DNA of 64,000 bases from Acidimicrobiia bacterium (GCA_022820925.1 JAJEEO010000001.1:67001-131000), one strand, 5' to 3'; shown: positions 15,546-24,560, counted from the first letter of the stretch. Numbers and translations: made by a program. Notes: generated by a model from the sequence alone, not told the origin.

Positions 15546-16112
15546 TCAGCCCCGGGCTCGCTCGATGTAGTCGCCGCTGCGGGTGTCGATCTTCAGGCGC
15601 TCGCCCGGCTCGATGAACAGCGGCACCTGCACCACCAGCCCGGTGGACATCGTGGCGGGCTTGCGGGCCCCCGACACCCGGTCGCCCTGCACGCCGGGGT
15701 CGGTGTCGGCCACCTCGAGCACCACCGATGCGGGCAGCTCGACGCCCAGCACCTCGTCGCCGTGACGCGACACCGTGGCCATCTCGCCTTCCACCAGGAA
15801 GTTCGTGGCACTGCCCGCCGCCGTGCGGCTGACCGGGAGCTGCTCGTAGCTGTCGGTGTCCATGAACACCAGCGAGTCGCCGTCGGCGTACAGGTACTGC
15901 ATGTCGCGGTTGTCGATGACCGCGCGCTCCATGCGCTCGCCGGCGCGGAAGGTGCGCTCGAGGGTGGCGCCGGTGCGCACGTTCTTCAGCGTCGTGCGCA
16001 CGAACGCGCCGCCCTTGCCCGGCTTGACGTGCTGGAACTCGGCGAGCTGGAACAGCCCGTCGTCGAGGTCCAGCGTCATCCCGTTGCGGAAGTCGGCGGT
16101 GGAGATGGCCAT
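15546..16112 (-). CDS. efp: Elongation factor P
   Basis: A 188-residue three-domain translation factor that relieves ribosome stalling at polyproline. The start MAISTADFRNGMTL matches the family, and an upstream frame extension of 35 residues does not. The domain I loop reads KPGKGGAFVRT, with Lys at the tip as in most actinobacteria. The [15 protein letters not shown] signature region of domain III is represented by the C-terminal IEPGERLKIDTRSGDYIERA. No Shine-Dalgarno is seen, but a TACCGT hexamer lies 6 nt upstream. Confidence 0.95.
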   Translation of the reverse strand: MAISTADFRNGMTLDLDDGLFQLAEFQHVKPGKGGAFVRTTLKNVRTGATLERTFRAGERMERAVIDNRDMQYLYADGDSLVFMDTDSYEQLPVSRTAAGSATNFLVEGEMATVSRHGDEVLGVELPASVVLEVADTDPGVQGDRVSGARKPATMSTGLVVQVPLFIEPGERLKIDTRSGDYIERARG

Positions 16113-16118
16113 GCCGGG

Positions 16119-16124
16119 ACGGTA
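16119..16124 (-). promoter_or_regulatory. Candidate -10 element (TACCGT) for leaderless efp
   Basis: Lies 6 nt upstream of the efp ATG, which would put the transcript start at or next to the start codon. Confidence 0.4.
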
Positions 16125-16140
16125 CAGGCGACGGCTTCGG

Positions 16141-16629
16141 TCACGACGGGCGCTGGGGCTCGCTGCTGGAATCTGATACGGAACCGTCGCGACCAGCGGC
16201 TTCGATGGCGAGCGCAACCGCCTTGGGGTAGCCGGCGCCGCCCTCGCCTGCGACGCGGGCCGCCGCCAGCGGTTCCACCACCGAGAGGTGACGCCACGGT
16301 TCGCGCTCGCGGGGCTCGGACAGGTGCAGCTCCACGATCGGTCCGTCGAACGCCGCCAGCGCGTCGTGCAGCGACCAGCCGTAGTGGGTGAGCGCGCCGG
16401 GGTTCACCACGATGGCCTCCACGCGGCCGATGCCCGAGTGCACGGCATCGACGAGATCGCCCTCGTGATTGCTCTGGCGATGCTCGAGGTCCCAGCCGCG
16501 CTCGGTCGCCGCGCCGCGAGCCGCCCGGACATGGTCGAGCAATGTCTCGGTGCCGTAGATCTCGGGCTCGCGGGTGCCCAGCAGGTTCAGGTTGGGTCCC
16601 GACAGCAGCAGGACGACGTGGCGGGGCAT
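16141..16629 (-). CDS. aroQ: 3-dehydroquinate dehydratase, type II
   Basis: A 162-residue dodecameric enzyme of the shikimate pathway. It has GPNLNLLGTREPEIYG (Arg and catalytic Tyr of the lid), RQSNHEGDLVDAVH, NPGALTHYGWSLHDAL with the catalytic His, and VELHLSEPREREPWRH. The last segment has SE where the family usually has SN, and the GYPKAV end replaces GYxxAL, so it is somewhat divergent. An extended frame to 17250 is antisense-like overlap with aroB. It lies 16 nt after aroB with CAGGAG before the ATG. Confidence 0.93.
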   Translation of the reverse strand: MPRHVVLLLSGPNLNLLGTREPEIYGTETLLDHVRAARGAATERGWDLEHRQSNHEGDLVDAVHSGIGRVEAIVVNPGALTHYGWSLHDALAAFDGPIVELHLSEPREREPWRHLSVVEPLAAARVAGEGGAGYPKAVALAIEAAGRDGSVSDSSSEPQRPS

Positions 16630-16645
16630 CTGATCTGGCTCCTGG

Positions 16646-17704
16646 CTACATCTGGTCGAGCGCGCTGCGCAGCACGCCCGCTTCGACCCCGGGCACGACC
16701 TCGAGGCCGTCCGGCCCGTCCAGCACGAAGGTGATGCCGTCGGTGGCCTTCTTGTCGCGGCCGAACAGCTCGATGATCTCGTCGGCATCGACGCCCGCCG
16801 GCAGCTTCGCGTCCAGCCCGTAGGCCGCCAGCACCCGCTCGTGCTCGGCGACCCGCGCATCGTCGATGCGCCCCAGGAGGCGGGCCACCAGCGCGGCGTA
16901 GCGCAGCCCGACGGCGACCGCCTCGCCGTGGCGCAGGTCGAACCGGCCCTCGATCTCGAGTGCATGGGCCAGCGTGTGCCCGTAGTTGAGCAGCGCACGG
17001 CGGCCGCTCTCGGTCTCGTCGGAAGCGACCACTTCGGCCTTGATCGCCACGCACGCCGCCACGCGTTCGTCGATCGGCAGCTCGCCGAGGTCGCCGCTCG
17101 GGGTCTTGGCGAGCCAGGGCCGCGCAGCGGGGCTGGGAATGAAGTGATACTTGGCCAGCTCGCCATAGCCGGCGCGCAGCTCGCGCTCGGGCAGCGATTC
17201 GAGCACCTCGGTGTCGCACAGCACTGCTGCGGGCTGCCAGAACGCCCCAACGAGGTTCTTGCCCTCGGCCAGGTTCACGCCGGTCTTGCCGCCTACCGCG
17301 GCATCGATCTGGCCCAGCAGCGTGGTGGCGACATGCACCACTGCGATGCCACGGTGGTACACCGCAGCGGCGAAGCCGGCCACGTCGGTCACCACGCCCC
17401 CGCCGACAGCGACGATCACATCGCGCCGGGTGAGACCGAAACGGGTGAAGCCGCTGCACAGCTCGCCGATGGTGTCCAGCTCCTTGGCCTGCTCGCCATC
17501 GGGAATCTCGAAGGCCTGCGACGGGATGCCGGGGTCGACCTCGACGCCGATGCCTGGCTGGGTGACGACTGCGGCGCGCTGCGCTGCAGCAGTCAGATCA
17601 GCCTCACGCAGAACCGTGGCGAGCTGGTGGCGCGCGCCAGCACCCACCAGCACGGGGTATGAACGATCCCCGAGCAGTACGTCGACGCGGATGGTGCCCG
17701 CCAT
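16646..17704 (-). CDS. aroB: 3-dehydroquinate synthase
   Basis: A 352-residue NAD- and metal-dependent enzyme that converts DAHP to 3-dehydroquinate. It has VAVGGGVVTDVAGFAAAVYH (NAD site), ATTLLGQIDAAVGGKTGVNL (substrate loop), AGYGELAKYHFI, and LLNYGHTLAHALE with RHGEAVAVG (metal His and Glu). The ATG at MAGTIRVDVLL gives family length. It is followed by aroQ. The usual actinobacterial aroC and aroK neighbours are not present upstream. Confidence 0.96.
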   Translation of the reverse strand: MAGTIRVDVLLGDRSYPVLVGAGARHQLATVLREADLTAAAQRAAVVTQPGIGVEVDPGIPSQAFEIPDGEQAKELDTIGELCSGFTRFGLTRRDVIVAVGGGVVTDVAGFAAAVYHRGIAVVHVATTLLGQIDAAVGGKTGVNLAEGKNLVGAFWQPAAVLCDTEVLESLPERELRAGYGELAKYHFIPSPAARPWLAKTPSGDLGELPIDERVAACVAIKAEVVASDETESGRRALLNYGHTLAHALEIEGRFDLRHGEAVAVGLRYAALVARLLGRIDDARVAEHERVLAAYGLDAKLPAGVDADEIIELFGRDKKATDGITFVLDGPDGLEVVPGVEAGVLRSALDQM

Positions 17705-17712
17705 AGTCGGCG

Positions 17713-17718
17713 AGGGTA
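17713..17718 (-). promoter_or_regulatory. Candidate -10 element (TACCCT) for leaderless aroB
   Basis: Lies 8 nt upstream of the aroB ATG; no Shine-Dalgarno sequence is present. Confidence 0.4.
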
Positions 17719-17727
17719 CCGAGGGGC

Positions 17728-18486
17728 CTACACGCTGAGCCCTGTTGGCATTGACCACCAGATCACTGCCAGCGCGCCGGCCACCAGCGAGGGCCCGAGT
17801 GCAAAGCGGTGGTCGCTGCTGCGGCCGAGAGCGACGATGCCGATCGCGCCTACCAGCGCCGCGAGGGCGAAGCCAGCCAAGAGCCCTGCGAGCACCGTCA
17901 TGATGCCGCCGATGCCCAAGTGCAGTCCCAGGTAGCCGCCGAGGCGCACGTCGCCGTAGCCCAAGCTGCCGCGCGATGCCCGCCAGATCACGTGCATCAG
18001 GCCCCAGCCGGCCGCTCCCCCGATCGAGACCATCACGGCAGTGCCGCCTAGGCCCGCGAGCCCGCCGTCGGCCGTTGCTGCCACGCACAGCAGACCGATG
18101 GCCAACGCCGTTGCCGCCCGCAGCAACCGCGTCGGGATCAGGTGAGTGCGAAGGTCGATGGCCGAGATCACGACGCCGGCCCAGCCGAATGCCAGAAACG
18201 GTGCCACATAGACGCTCGAGCCGGCCCGCGCCGCCAGTGCGACCCCGACTGAGACACACAATGCGATCGCCGCTGCCGGATGCAGGCGGACGCCGAAGCA
18301 GCGCCGGGCGCAGCGTGCGGCCACCATCCCTGCCGCGGCGCCTCCCAGCACCACAGCGGCGAGCCCCACGGCGTTGACGCCGACTGTCACGGCGTTGACG
18401 CCGAATGTCGTGCTCAGTGCCGTACTGAGTGCTGCGCTGATCACGCCGACGGTCCTCCGGTCGCCGGCAGCCGCAGAGGGCTGCAC
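17728..18486 (-). CDS. Type IV prepilin peptidase (A24 family)
   Basis: A 252-residue polytopic membrane aspartic protease. The two catalytic aspartates are visible in AIDLRTHLIPTRLL and GYGDVRLGGYLG (GxGD). The enzyme would cleave the G|xxxxE leader of the TadE-like pseudopilin encoded near 4.1 kb, although it is encoded 4 kb outside the pilus operon, between aroE and aroB. Its N-terminus has a 7-residue tandem repeat (GVNAVTVGVNAV). It starts 14 nt before the end of the aroE gene region and is co-oriented. Confidence 0.88.
   Translation of the reverse strand: MQPSAAAGDRRTVGVISAALSTALSTTFGVNAVTVGVNAVGLAAVVLGGAAAGMVAARCARRCFGVRLHPAAAIALCVSVGVALAARAGSSVYVAPFLAFGWAGVVISAIDLRTHLIPTRLLRAATALAIGLLCVAATADGGLAGLGGTAVMVSIGGAAGWGLMHVIWRASRGSLGYGDVRLGGYLGLHLGIGGIMTVLAGLLAGFALAALVGAIGIVALGRSSDHRFALGPSLVAGALAVIWWSMPTGLSV
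18367..18408 (-). repeat. 21-bp tandem repeat in prepilin peptidase gene
   Basis: Two adjacent 21-nt copies with one mismatch, in frame, encoding the doubled VGVNAVT/FGVNAVT segment of the first membrane helix. Confidence 0.7.
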
Positions 18487-18499
18487 TCGGGCCGGGGAG

Positions 18500-19366
18500 T
18501 TACCCGGCGATGTCCAGGCCGACGGCTGCCCCCATCGCCCTGACGGGTGCGTCGCGGCCGGTCCACATCTTGAACTGCTCGGCGGCCTGGAACAAGAGCA
18601 TTCCCGTGCCGTTGAGGATCTGGGCGCCCGCTTCGTCGGCGGCTTCGAGGATCGGCGTCAGTGCGGGCGTGTAGATGAGGTCCACCACGATCTGGCCGCG
18701 GCGCAACAGCCCTGGAGGGGCCGGCATCGGATCGGCCGCGTGCATGCCCAGAGGTGTCGCGTTCACGACCAGGTCGGCATCCCTGATCGCTCCGGGAGCC
18801 CCGACCATCACCGACATCGAGATGCCGATGCCGGCTGCTGCCGCAGCCTGCTTGCCCAGTTCGGCGGCCTGCATGGCTGACTCGACGGAGCGATTCACAA
18901 TCGTGACCGAGGCGCCTTCGCTCGCCAGCGCCACCACTACGGCGCGCGCCGCGCCGCCCGCGCCCAGCACCACGGCGTGCATCCCGGCGAGCTCGACGCC
19001 TGCTTGACTGCGCAGCGAGTTCACAAAGCCCACGCCGTCAGTGTTCTCGCCGATCAGCCGGTCGCCGCTGCGGCGCACGCAGTTGACGGCGCCCAGCATG
19101 GCTGCCGCAGGCGACAGCTCGTCGCACGCCTCAGCCGCCTCTGCCTTGAGGGGCATGGTCACCGACAGTCCGTCGATGCCCAGGGAGCGCATCGCCGCCA
19201 CGGCATCCGCGCCTCCGCCGGCCGGCACCTCGAACGCCACATAGGTCCAGTCCAGACCCAAGCGGGCAAACGCCGCATTGTGCAGCGCCGGGCTCAGGGA
19301 GTGCCGCACTGGGTCGCCGATCACGCCCGCGAGACGTGTCGTGCCGGTCGGTCCAGTCATCGACAC
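18500..19366 (-). CDS. aroE: Shikimate dehydrogenase
   Basis: A 288-residue NADP-dependent enzyme converting 3-dehydroshikimate to shikimate. It has GVIGDPVRHSLSPALHNAAF (substrate SxS), GLSVTMPLKAEA with catalytic Lys (the family usually has VTxPxK), GENTDGVGF with catalytic Asp, the Rossmann loop VLGAGGAARAV, VNATPLGM, and NGTGMLLFQAAEQFKMWTG. The start is ATG 19366 or 19360. It lies between mltG and the prepilin peptidase gene. Confidence 0.94.
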   Translation of the reverse strand: MSMTGPTGTTRLAGVIGDPVRHSLSPALHNAAFARLGLDWTYVAFEVPAGGGADAVAAMRSLGIDGLSVTMPLKAEAAEACDELSPAAAMLGAVNCVRRSGDRLIGENTDGVGFVNSLRSQAGVELAGMHAVVLGAGGAARAVVVALASEGASVTIVNRSVESAMQAAELGKQAAAAAGIGISMSVMVGAPGAIRDADLVVNATPLGMHAADPMPAPPGLLRRGQIVVDLIYTPALTPILEAADEAGAQILNGTGMLLFQAAEQFKMWTGRDAPVRAMGAAVGLDIAG

Positions 19367-19430
19367 ATTCTCATCGTCGCGCGCCGGTGTGTGTGCGATC
19401 TCGGCGACGGTGTCCGCAGCGGCTCTGCCG

Positions 19431-20792
19431 TCAGCCGCAGAGGCCCAGCTCCTGGCAGATCGCCTTGTCGCGCAGGAACTCCTCGTCGGTCACCGAGAAC
19501 GACAGCGTGCCGTCAGGCGACGTCAGAACGAAGTACATCCACGGTCCCTCTTCGGGATTCAGGGCGGCCTCGAGCGATGCGCGCCCGGGCGCCGCAATCG
19601 GCGTCGGCGGCAAGCCGACCAGCACCCGGGTGTTGAAGGGCGAATTGACCGCGAGCAGGTCCGCCGTGAGCTCCCGCTCGCCCACCGCGTAGACGATGGT
19701 GGCGTCGATGCCCAGCGACCAGCCGCGGGCCAGCCGGTTGTAGATCACCCGGGCCACCTTGGCCCGGTCTTCTGGGCGCTGTGCCTCGCGCTCGATCATG
19801 CTGGCCACGATCAGCGTCTCATAGGGCGTCAGCCCTACCCGGCGCGGCGAGTCGGCGTAGCCCAACTCGCCCAGCACCGCATCGAGGCGATCGACCATCA
19901 GCGCCACGAGCTGTTCCGCGCTGGTCTGGGAGTCGTAGAAGTACGTGTCGGAGAAGAGCTGCCCTTCGGCGGGGTCGATGACACCGGGGGGAAGGATCGG
20001 GGGCGCCGGAGCGACCAGCGAGAGCACCGGCCGAGCGCGCACAGCCTCCCCGAATTCCCGGCCGCTGAAGCTCAGGTCCGGCACCTCGTCAACCAGTTCG
20101 ACCATCTGCGCGAGCGTCAAGCCCTCGGGAAAGGTGAGCGACAGCGAAGCGGCCTGCGCCACCCGGCTCGGCCCCGCCTCGAGCACGGCCATGGTCTCCC
20201 ACACCGAGGAATTGGACTGGAACGTGTACTCGCCCGCCTGGAACGCAGGGCCGCCCTTGAACCTCACGTACCACTCGTAGGCCCGCGAACTCGGTATGAC
20301 GCCGTGCTCGGCGAGCAGGTCCGAGATGCTCGCCGTGCTCGAGCCCAGCGGCAGGGTCAGCACGATCTCGCCGGTCGGCTCACCGGGCGGATCGAGCTGG
20401 TCGTTCACCCAGCGATAGGCACGGCTGCCCACCATCCAGGCGACGGCACCGAGCAGGATGAGGAATGCCAGCGCGCCCCAGGTGCCTGGGCCGCGGCGGG
20501 TGCTGACCACCTCGTAGTCGATGCCGCGCCGGCCGCCCACCGTCGGCGCGCCTGGCCCGCCCGGTCCACCGCGGGTTGCACCTGACGCTCGACGCTCAGC
20601 GGACGTCGAGCCTGCGGGCCGGCCCCGGGCGAGCAGACCCGGCTCGGCGGGCGCGGATTCGTCTCCGCTCGCGAGCCCCACAAAGGCCGCTGCCCGACCG
20701 GCCAGCCTTCGCACCGCAGGCGGGGTTCTCAGCGCGGTCGAGCGGTGCGTCCCGCCGCTGCGGGGTTCCGCGCCGCCGGTGTCCTCAGCCAC
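19431..20792 (-). CDS. mltG: Endolytic murein transglycosylase MltG
   Basis: A 453-residue membrane-anchored lytic transglycosylase. A cytoplasmic, disordered Gly/Pro/Arg-rich N-terminus of about 100 residues precedes one helix (WGALAFLILLGAVAWMVGS). LysM-like and YceG domains follow, with EGQLFSDTYFYD and the catalytic-Glu motif ASMIEREAQ, then GIDATIVYAVG and NTRVLVGLPPTPIAAPG. The GTG start overlaps the ruvX stop by 8 nt; a longer ATG frame lies within ruvX. It terminates nascent glycan strands at the membrane. Confidence 0.92.
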   Translation of the reverse strand: MAEDTGGAEPRSGGTHRSTALRTPPAVRRLAGRAAAFVGLASGDESAPAEPGLLARGRPAGSTSAERRASGATRGGPGGPGAPTVGGRRGIDYEVVSTRRGPGTWGALAFLILLGAVAWMVGSRAYRWVNDQLDPPGEPTGEIVLTLPLGSSTASISDLLAEHGVIPSSRAYEWYVRFKGGPAFQAGEYTFQSNSSVWETMAVLEAGPSRVAQAASLSLTFPEGLTLAQMVELVDEVPDLSFSGREFGEAVRARPVLSLVAPAPPILPPGVIDPAEGQLFSDTYFYDSQTSAEQLVALMVDRLDAVLGELGYADSPRRVGLTPYETLIVASMIEREAQRPEDRAKVARVIYNRLARGWSLGIDATIVYAVGERELTADLLAVNSPFNTRVLVGLPPTPIAAPGRASLEAALNPEEGPWMYFVLTSPDGTLSFSVTDEEFLRDKAICQELGLCG

Positions 20793-21201
20793 CGGCGTCC
20801 AGCCACGACTGCAGGATGACCGCGGCTGCCACCTGGTCGACAACCTCTCGTTGGGCGGGACCGCGCACGCCCCCCTCGGCCAGCATCCGCTCCGCGATCA
20901 CCGTGGTGTAGCGCTCGTCGACCAGCACCACCGGCACGTCCAGCACCGCTTCGATCTCGTCGGCTTCGGCCCGCACGGCTGCCGCGGCCGGTCCCTCGCT
21001 GCCGTCGAGCGACGTCGGCAGGCCGATCACGACCACCTCGGCACCCACATCAGCGACCATACCGGCGAGCGCACGATGGTCTTGGGCACGCTCGCCGCTG
21101 CGTACGAGCACCTCATAGGGCACTGCGATCGAGACATCGTCCGGCGCGATGGCCACGCCGATGCGCACCGAGCCGAGGTCGATGCCGATCGCCCGCATCA
21201 T
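20785..21201 (-). CDS. ruvX: Putative pre-16S rRNA nuclease / Holliday junction resolvase-like RuvX
   Basis: A 138-residue RNase H-fold protein (YqgF). It has MRAIGIDLGSVRIGVA (first catalytic Asp), VVIGLPTSLDGSEGP, and VVLVDERYTTVIAERML with DQVAAAVILQSWLD at the C-terminus. Two adjacent ATG codons (21201, 21198) are possible starts. It follows alaS by 13 nt and is coupled to mltG. Confidence 0.93.
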   Translation of the reverse strand: MMRAIGIDLGSVRIGVAIAPDDVSIAVPYEVLVRSGERAQDHRALAGMVADVGAEVVVIGLPTSLDGSEGPAAAAVRAEADEIEAVLDVPVVLVDERYTTVIAERMLAEGGVRGPAQREVVDQVAAAVILQSWLDAGG

Positions 21202-21214
21202 GGGGCGCGATCTC

Positions 21215-23818
21215 TCAAGTCCCGAGTGCGGCTGCTCGAGCCTGGGCCAACGCGTCACCGATGCCGTCGGGGTTGCGGCCCCCGGCAACCACGAGCGGCG
21301 GGTCGCCCTTGGCACCGAACCCTCCGCCCACCGTCCGCGCGGCGTCGGCCAGCAGGGCGCCTGCCGACAGCGTCCCGGCGGGATCCACCGCGGCGACCAA
21401 CGCCACTCCCCCGCCCGGGGGCGCGGAGGCCAGCACCACAGCACGGATGCCGTCGCGGTCGCGCACCGACACGGCGAGGTCCCGCAGCGCATCGCGTTCG
21501 AGATCGCCCAAGTCGGCGATGACCACGCCGTCATCTGCGGTCGCAGCGAGCTCGCCGGCCCGTCCCGCGGACAGGGTCCGCTGCAGATCGCGTACCTGCC
21601 GACGCAGCTCCTTGGTCTCATCGACGCGGCGCTGCACTGCGGCGGCAACCTCGTCGGGCTGGGCGTTGAGCAACTCCGCCAGCGCGCCCAGCGTGTCCTC
21701 GGCCTCTGCGAGCCGGTCCACGGTGGCGAGACCGGTGATGGCTTCGATGCGGCGCATGTTGGAGCCGATGCTGGACTCCGAGACGATCCGCAGATGGCCG
21801 ATGTCGCCGAGCGCTGCCACGTGGGTGCCCCCGCACAGCTCGACCGAGTGCGGCCCTGCTTCGAGCACCCGCACCACGTCGCCGTACTTGTCGCCGAAGA
21901 AGGCGATGGCGCCGATCGACTGCGCGTGGCTCATCGACGTCTCGTAGTGGCGGCAGCGGCCATTCGCGATGATCTCGGCATTCGCGACGCGCTCGATCTC
22001 GCGCAGCTGCGAGGGGCTCACGCCTTCGTAGTGGCTGAAGTCGAATCGCAGCCGATCGGGCGCCACCAGCGAGCCGGCCTGCTTGACGTGATGGCCGAGC
22101 ACCTCGCGCAGCGCCCAGTGCAGGATGTGCGTGCCGGTGTGATTGCGGCGGATGGCGGCGCGTCGCTCGTTGTCGATCTCGGCGCTGACCAGCGTGCCTG
22201 CCTCGACGACACCGCTGCGGATGCGCCCGACGTGGCGGTGCAGATCTGCCAGCGCGTACGTGCAGTCGAGCACGTCGATGCTGCCCTCGGGGCCGGTGAT
22301 CGTGCCGATGTCGCCGATCTGCCCGCCGCTCTCTGCATAGAACGGCGTGCGATCCAAGAACACCTCGACGAGGCCGTCGCCTTCGGCTGGGCCGTCGTCG
22401 GGCGTCATCTCGAAGACGGCCAAGACCCGGGCCTCATCGGTGCTCGGCGAGTCCCGCACGAAATGGGTCGGCCCGAATTGGGCCAACAGCTCGCGGTAGC
22501 GCTCATCGGCGAAGGTGGGCCCGCCGGTCCTGCCCGCTCGCGCCCGGGCACGCTGCTCTTCCATGGCGATCTCGAAGCCCTCGCGGTCGAGGCTGAAGCC
22601 GCGTTCCGCGAGGATCTCCTCGGTCACCTCGACTGGGAAGCCGTGCGTGTCGTGGAGCAGGAATGCGACCTCGCCGTCGAGCACTGCCGAATCGAGCACA
22701 GCGGTCGCCTCGTCGAGGATCTTCTGCCCGGCGGCGAGCGTGGCCCGGAAGCGCTGCTCCTCGCGGGCCACCACCTCGGAGATGAACTGCTTGTTGGCGA
22801 CCAAGTCGGTGTAGTGGTCGCCCATGACCTCCACCACGATCTCGACCAGCCGCGGCATCACCACGTCTGTGACGCCGAGCACCCAGGCGTGACGCACGGC
22901 GCGGCGGATGATGCGCCGCAGCACGTAGCCGCGGTCCTCATTGGAGGGGAAGACGCCGTCGGAGATGAGCATCGCCGTCGTGCGGGCATGGTCGGCGAAG
23001 ATGCGCATCGACACGTCGGTCTCGGGATCGGCGCCGTAGGTCTTGCCGCAGATGCGCTCGGCCTCGGCCAGCAGCGGCGCGAAGAGGTCGATGTCCCACG
23101 CCGAGGGCACGCCCTGCAGCACCGCCAAAATGCGTTCGAGGCCGGCGCCGGTGTCAATGCCGGGCGCCTCCAGCGGTGTCAGCTGGCCGGTGCTGTCGGC
23201 CGCGAACTGCATGAACACGAGGTTCCAGATCTCGACGAAGCGATCCTCGTCGCCGTGGGCGGGACCGCCGCCTGGGCCGTGCTCGGGGCCGAGGTCGTAG
23301 AAGATCTCGCTGCAGGGCCCGCACGGGCCGACATCGCCAGCAGCCCACCAGTTGTCCTTGTCGAGGCGCTGGATGCGTTCGGCTGGGACGCCGACGGACG
23401 TCTGCCAGATCTCGGCGGCCTCGTCATCGGAGACGTGGACGGTCACCCACAGCTTGTCGGCGTCGAGGCCGAGCACCTCGGTCACGAATTCCCACGCCCA
23501 CGGGATTGCCTCGGCCTTGAAGTAGTCGCCGAAGCTGAAGTTGCCCATCATCTCGAAGAACGTGAAGTGGCGATTGGTGCGGCCGATGTCGTCGAGATCG
23601 TTGTGCTTGCCGCCCGCCCGGACGCACTTCTGGATGGTCACCATGCGGCGCGTCGGCGGCACTTCCGAGCCGAGGAAGTACGGCATGAACGGCACCATGC
23701 CGGCCACCGTGAACAGCAGCGACGGCTCGTGGGGAATCAGGCTCGCGGAGGCGCGGACCTCGTGTCCTCGCTCGGCCCAGAACGAGCTGAACGCCTCACG
23801 CAGTTCCCCAGCGCGCAC
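21215..23818 (-). CDS. alaS: Alanyl-tRNA synthetase
   Basis: An 867-residue class II synthetase. It has the catalytic core (TVAGMVPFMPYFLG, RHFTFFEMMGNFSFGDYFK, GLERILAVLQG), the editing domain with HTGTH and CGGTHV zinc ligands, and the C-terminal coiled-coil/C-Ala region ending near TVGGGFGAKGDPPLVVAGG. The GTG at 23818 is preferred over an ATG at 23899 because VRAGELREAFSSFWAERGH is where family members begin and TATCCT lies 6 nt upstream. The 27 additional residues of the longer frame are not conserved. Confidence 0.96.
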   Translation of the reverse strand: MRAGELREAFSSFWAERGHEVRASASLIPHEPSLLFTVAGMVPFMPYFLGSEVPPTRRMVTIQKCVRAGGKHNDLDDIGRTNRHFTFFEMMGNFSFGDYFKAEAIPWAWEFVTEVLGLDADKLWVTVHVSDDEAAEIWQTSVGVPAERIQRLDKDNWWAAGDVGPCGPCSEIFYDLGPEHGPGGGPAHGDEDRFVEIWNLVFMQFAADSTGQLTPLEAPGIDTGAGLERILAVLQGVPSAWDIDLFAPLLAEAERICGKTYGADPETDVSMRIFADHARTTAMLISDGVFPSNEDRGYVLRRIIRRAVRHAWVLGVTDVVMPRLVEIVVEVMGDHYTDLVANKQFISEVVAREEQRFRATLAAGQKILDEATAVLDSAVLDGEVAFLLHDTHGFPVEVTEEILAERGFSLDREGFEIAMEEQRARARAGRTGGPTFADERYRELLAQFGPTHFVRDSPSTDEARVLAVFEMTPDDGPAEGDGLVEVFLDRTPFYAESGGQIGDIGTITGPEGSIDVLDCTYALADLHRHVGRIRSGVVEAGTLVSAEIDNERRAAIRRNHTGTHILHWALREVLGHHVKQAGSLVAPDRLRFDFSHYEGVSPSQLREIERVANAEIIANGRCRHYETSMSHAQSIGAIAFFGDKYGDVVRVLEAGPHSVELCGGTHVAALGDIGHLRIVSESSIGSNMRRIEAITGLATVDRLAEAEDTLGALAELLNAQPDEVAAAVQRRVDETKELRRQVRDLQRTLSAGRAGELAATADDGVVIADLGDLERDALRDLAVSVRDRDGIRAVVLASAPPGGGVALVAAVDPAGTLSAGALLADAARTVGGGFGAKGDPPLVVAGGRNPDGIGDALAQARAAALGT

Positions 23819-23824
23819 CCCCAG

Positions 23825-23830
23825 AGGATA
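23825..23830 (-). promoter_or_regulatory. Candidate -10 element (TATCCT) for leaderless alaS
   Basis: The best match to the TATnnT consensus in this window, 6 nt before the alaS GTG. It lies within the would-be N-terminal extension of the longer frame, arguing for the shorter start. Confidence 0.45.
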
Positions 23831-23905
23831 CTGCCGCTCTTTCGCGGCCTCTATGGCCGCTGTGCCGGCCGCGCCCCTCTGGCCGCCGGAGCGCTTCACG
23901 GGCGC

Positions 23906-24175
23906 TCAGGCGGCTTCGCGGCGGTGGCGGCGCTCGGCCCAGCGTCGGTCTCGCTCGTCTCGCAGGCGCTGCTCGGCGTCGTGCATCTGGCGCTTGCCGT
24001 CCCGCCATGCGGTCCGGAGATCGCGGCGCATCTGGCGTGCTGTGCCCAACGCCGTGGCGGTTCCTCGCACGGGTGCGTAACGATTCAACAGTGAACGGAA
24101 GCGTCGCTGCAGCCACAACGACGCGCCAGCGCCGAGGCCTGCGCCCAGCGTCAGCCATCGCAGCCGCTTGAACAC
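23906..24175 (-). CDS. Small membrane protein, unknown
   Basis: An 89-residue protein with a short hydrophobic N-terminus (LTLGAGLGAGASLWL) and a long, highly basic helix (RRDLRTAWRDGKRQMHDAE). It starts 1 nt after the stop of the DUF948-like gene and sits before alaS. Small genes of this type are common between aspS/hisS-region genes and alaS in actinobacteria. Function unknown. Confidence 0.7.
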   Translation of the reverse strand: MFKRLRWLTLGAGLGAGASLWLQRRFRSLLNRYAPVRGTATALGTARQMRRDLRTAWRDGKRQMHDAEQRLRDERDRRWAERRHRREAA

Positions 24176-24176
24176 C

Positions 24177-24560
24177 TCAGCGCCCCTCCGTCTCGCTGCT
24201 TGAAGCAGTTTCGCGCTCAGGATCGGCGAGACGGTCCTTCAAGACAGAAAACGCCGACCTGACCTTGTCGACAGGTGCCGCGGCGGCGCGGGCGGTGGCC
24301 GCACCGGCGGTTTCGGCCAGCCCGGCGACTTTCTGCGCCACATTCAGCAGGTCGCGCAGCCGGCCGATCTCGGTCTGGGCCATCTCGGCGGTGTCCGCCA
24401 GCTGGCTCAGCGCAGGCCCGACTTTGGCGTCGAAGTCCTCCAGCTTGCGGCGCAACTCCCGCATCAGGGCGAACGCCTGGGTGAGCACCGCGATGAGTGC
24501 GACCAGCGCTACCACGACGCAGACCGTGACGACCACGGCTGCGAGGTCGCCGCTGCTCAC
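24177..24560 (-). CDS. DUF948-like membrane protein
   Basis: A 127-residue protein with one N-terminal membrane helix (AVVVTVCVVVALVALIAVLTQ) followed by a coiled-coil-like region (LMRELRRKLEDFDAKV, ALSQLADTAEMAQTEIGRL) and a charged tail, the architecture of DUF948 proteins. The GTG start overlaps the aspS stop by 4 nt. The gene is usually found just upstream of alaS in actinobacteria; the role is unknown. Confidence 0.75.
   Translation of the reverse strand: MSSGDLAAVVVTVCVVVALVALIAVLTQAFALMRELRRKLEDFDAKVGPALSQLADTAEMAQTEIGRLRDLLNVAQKVAGLAETAGAATARAAAAPVDKVRSAFSVLKDRLADPERETASSSETEGR

Noticed and set aside
21149..24094. A 981-codon open frame on the plus strand, antisense to alaS
   Set aside because: It is a mirror of the high-GC codon pattern of alaS, with Ala/Gly/His/Asp-rich composition and no family motif; alaS on the minus strand is unambiguous.
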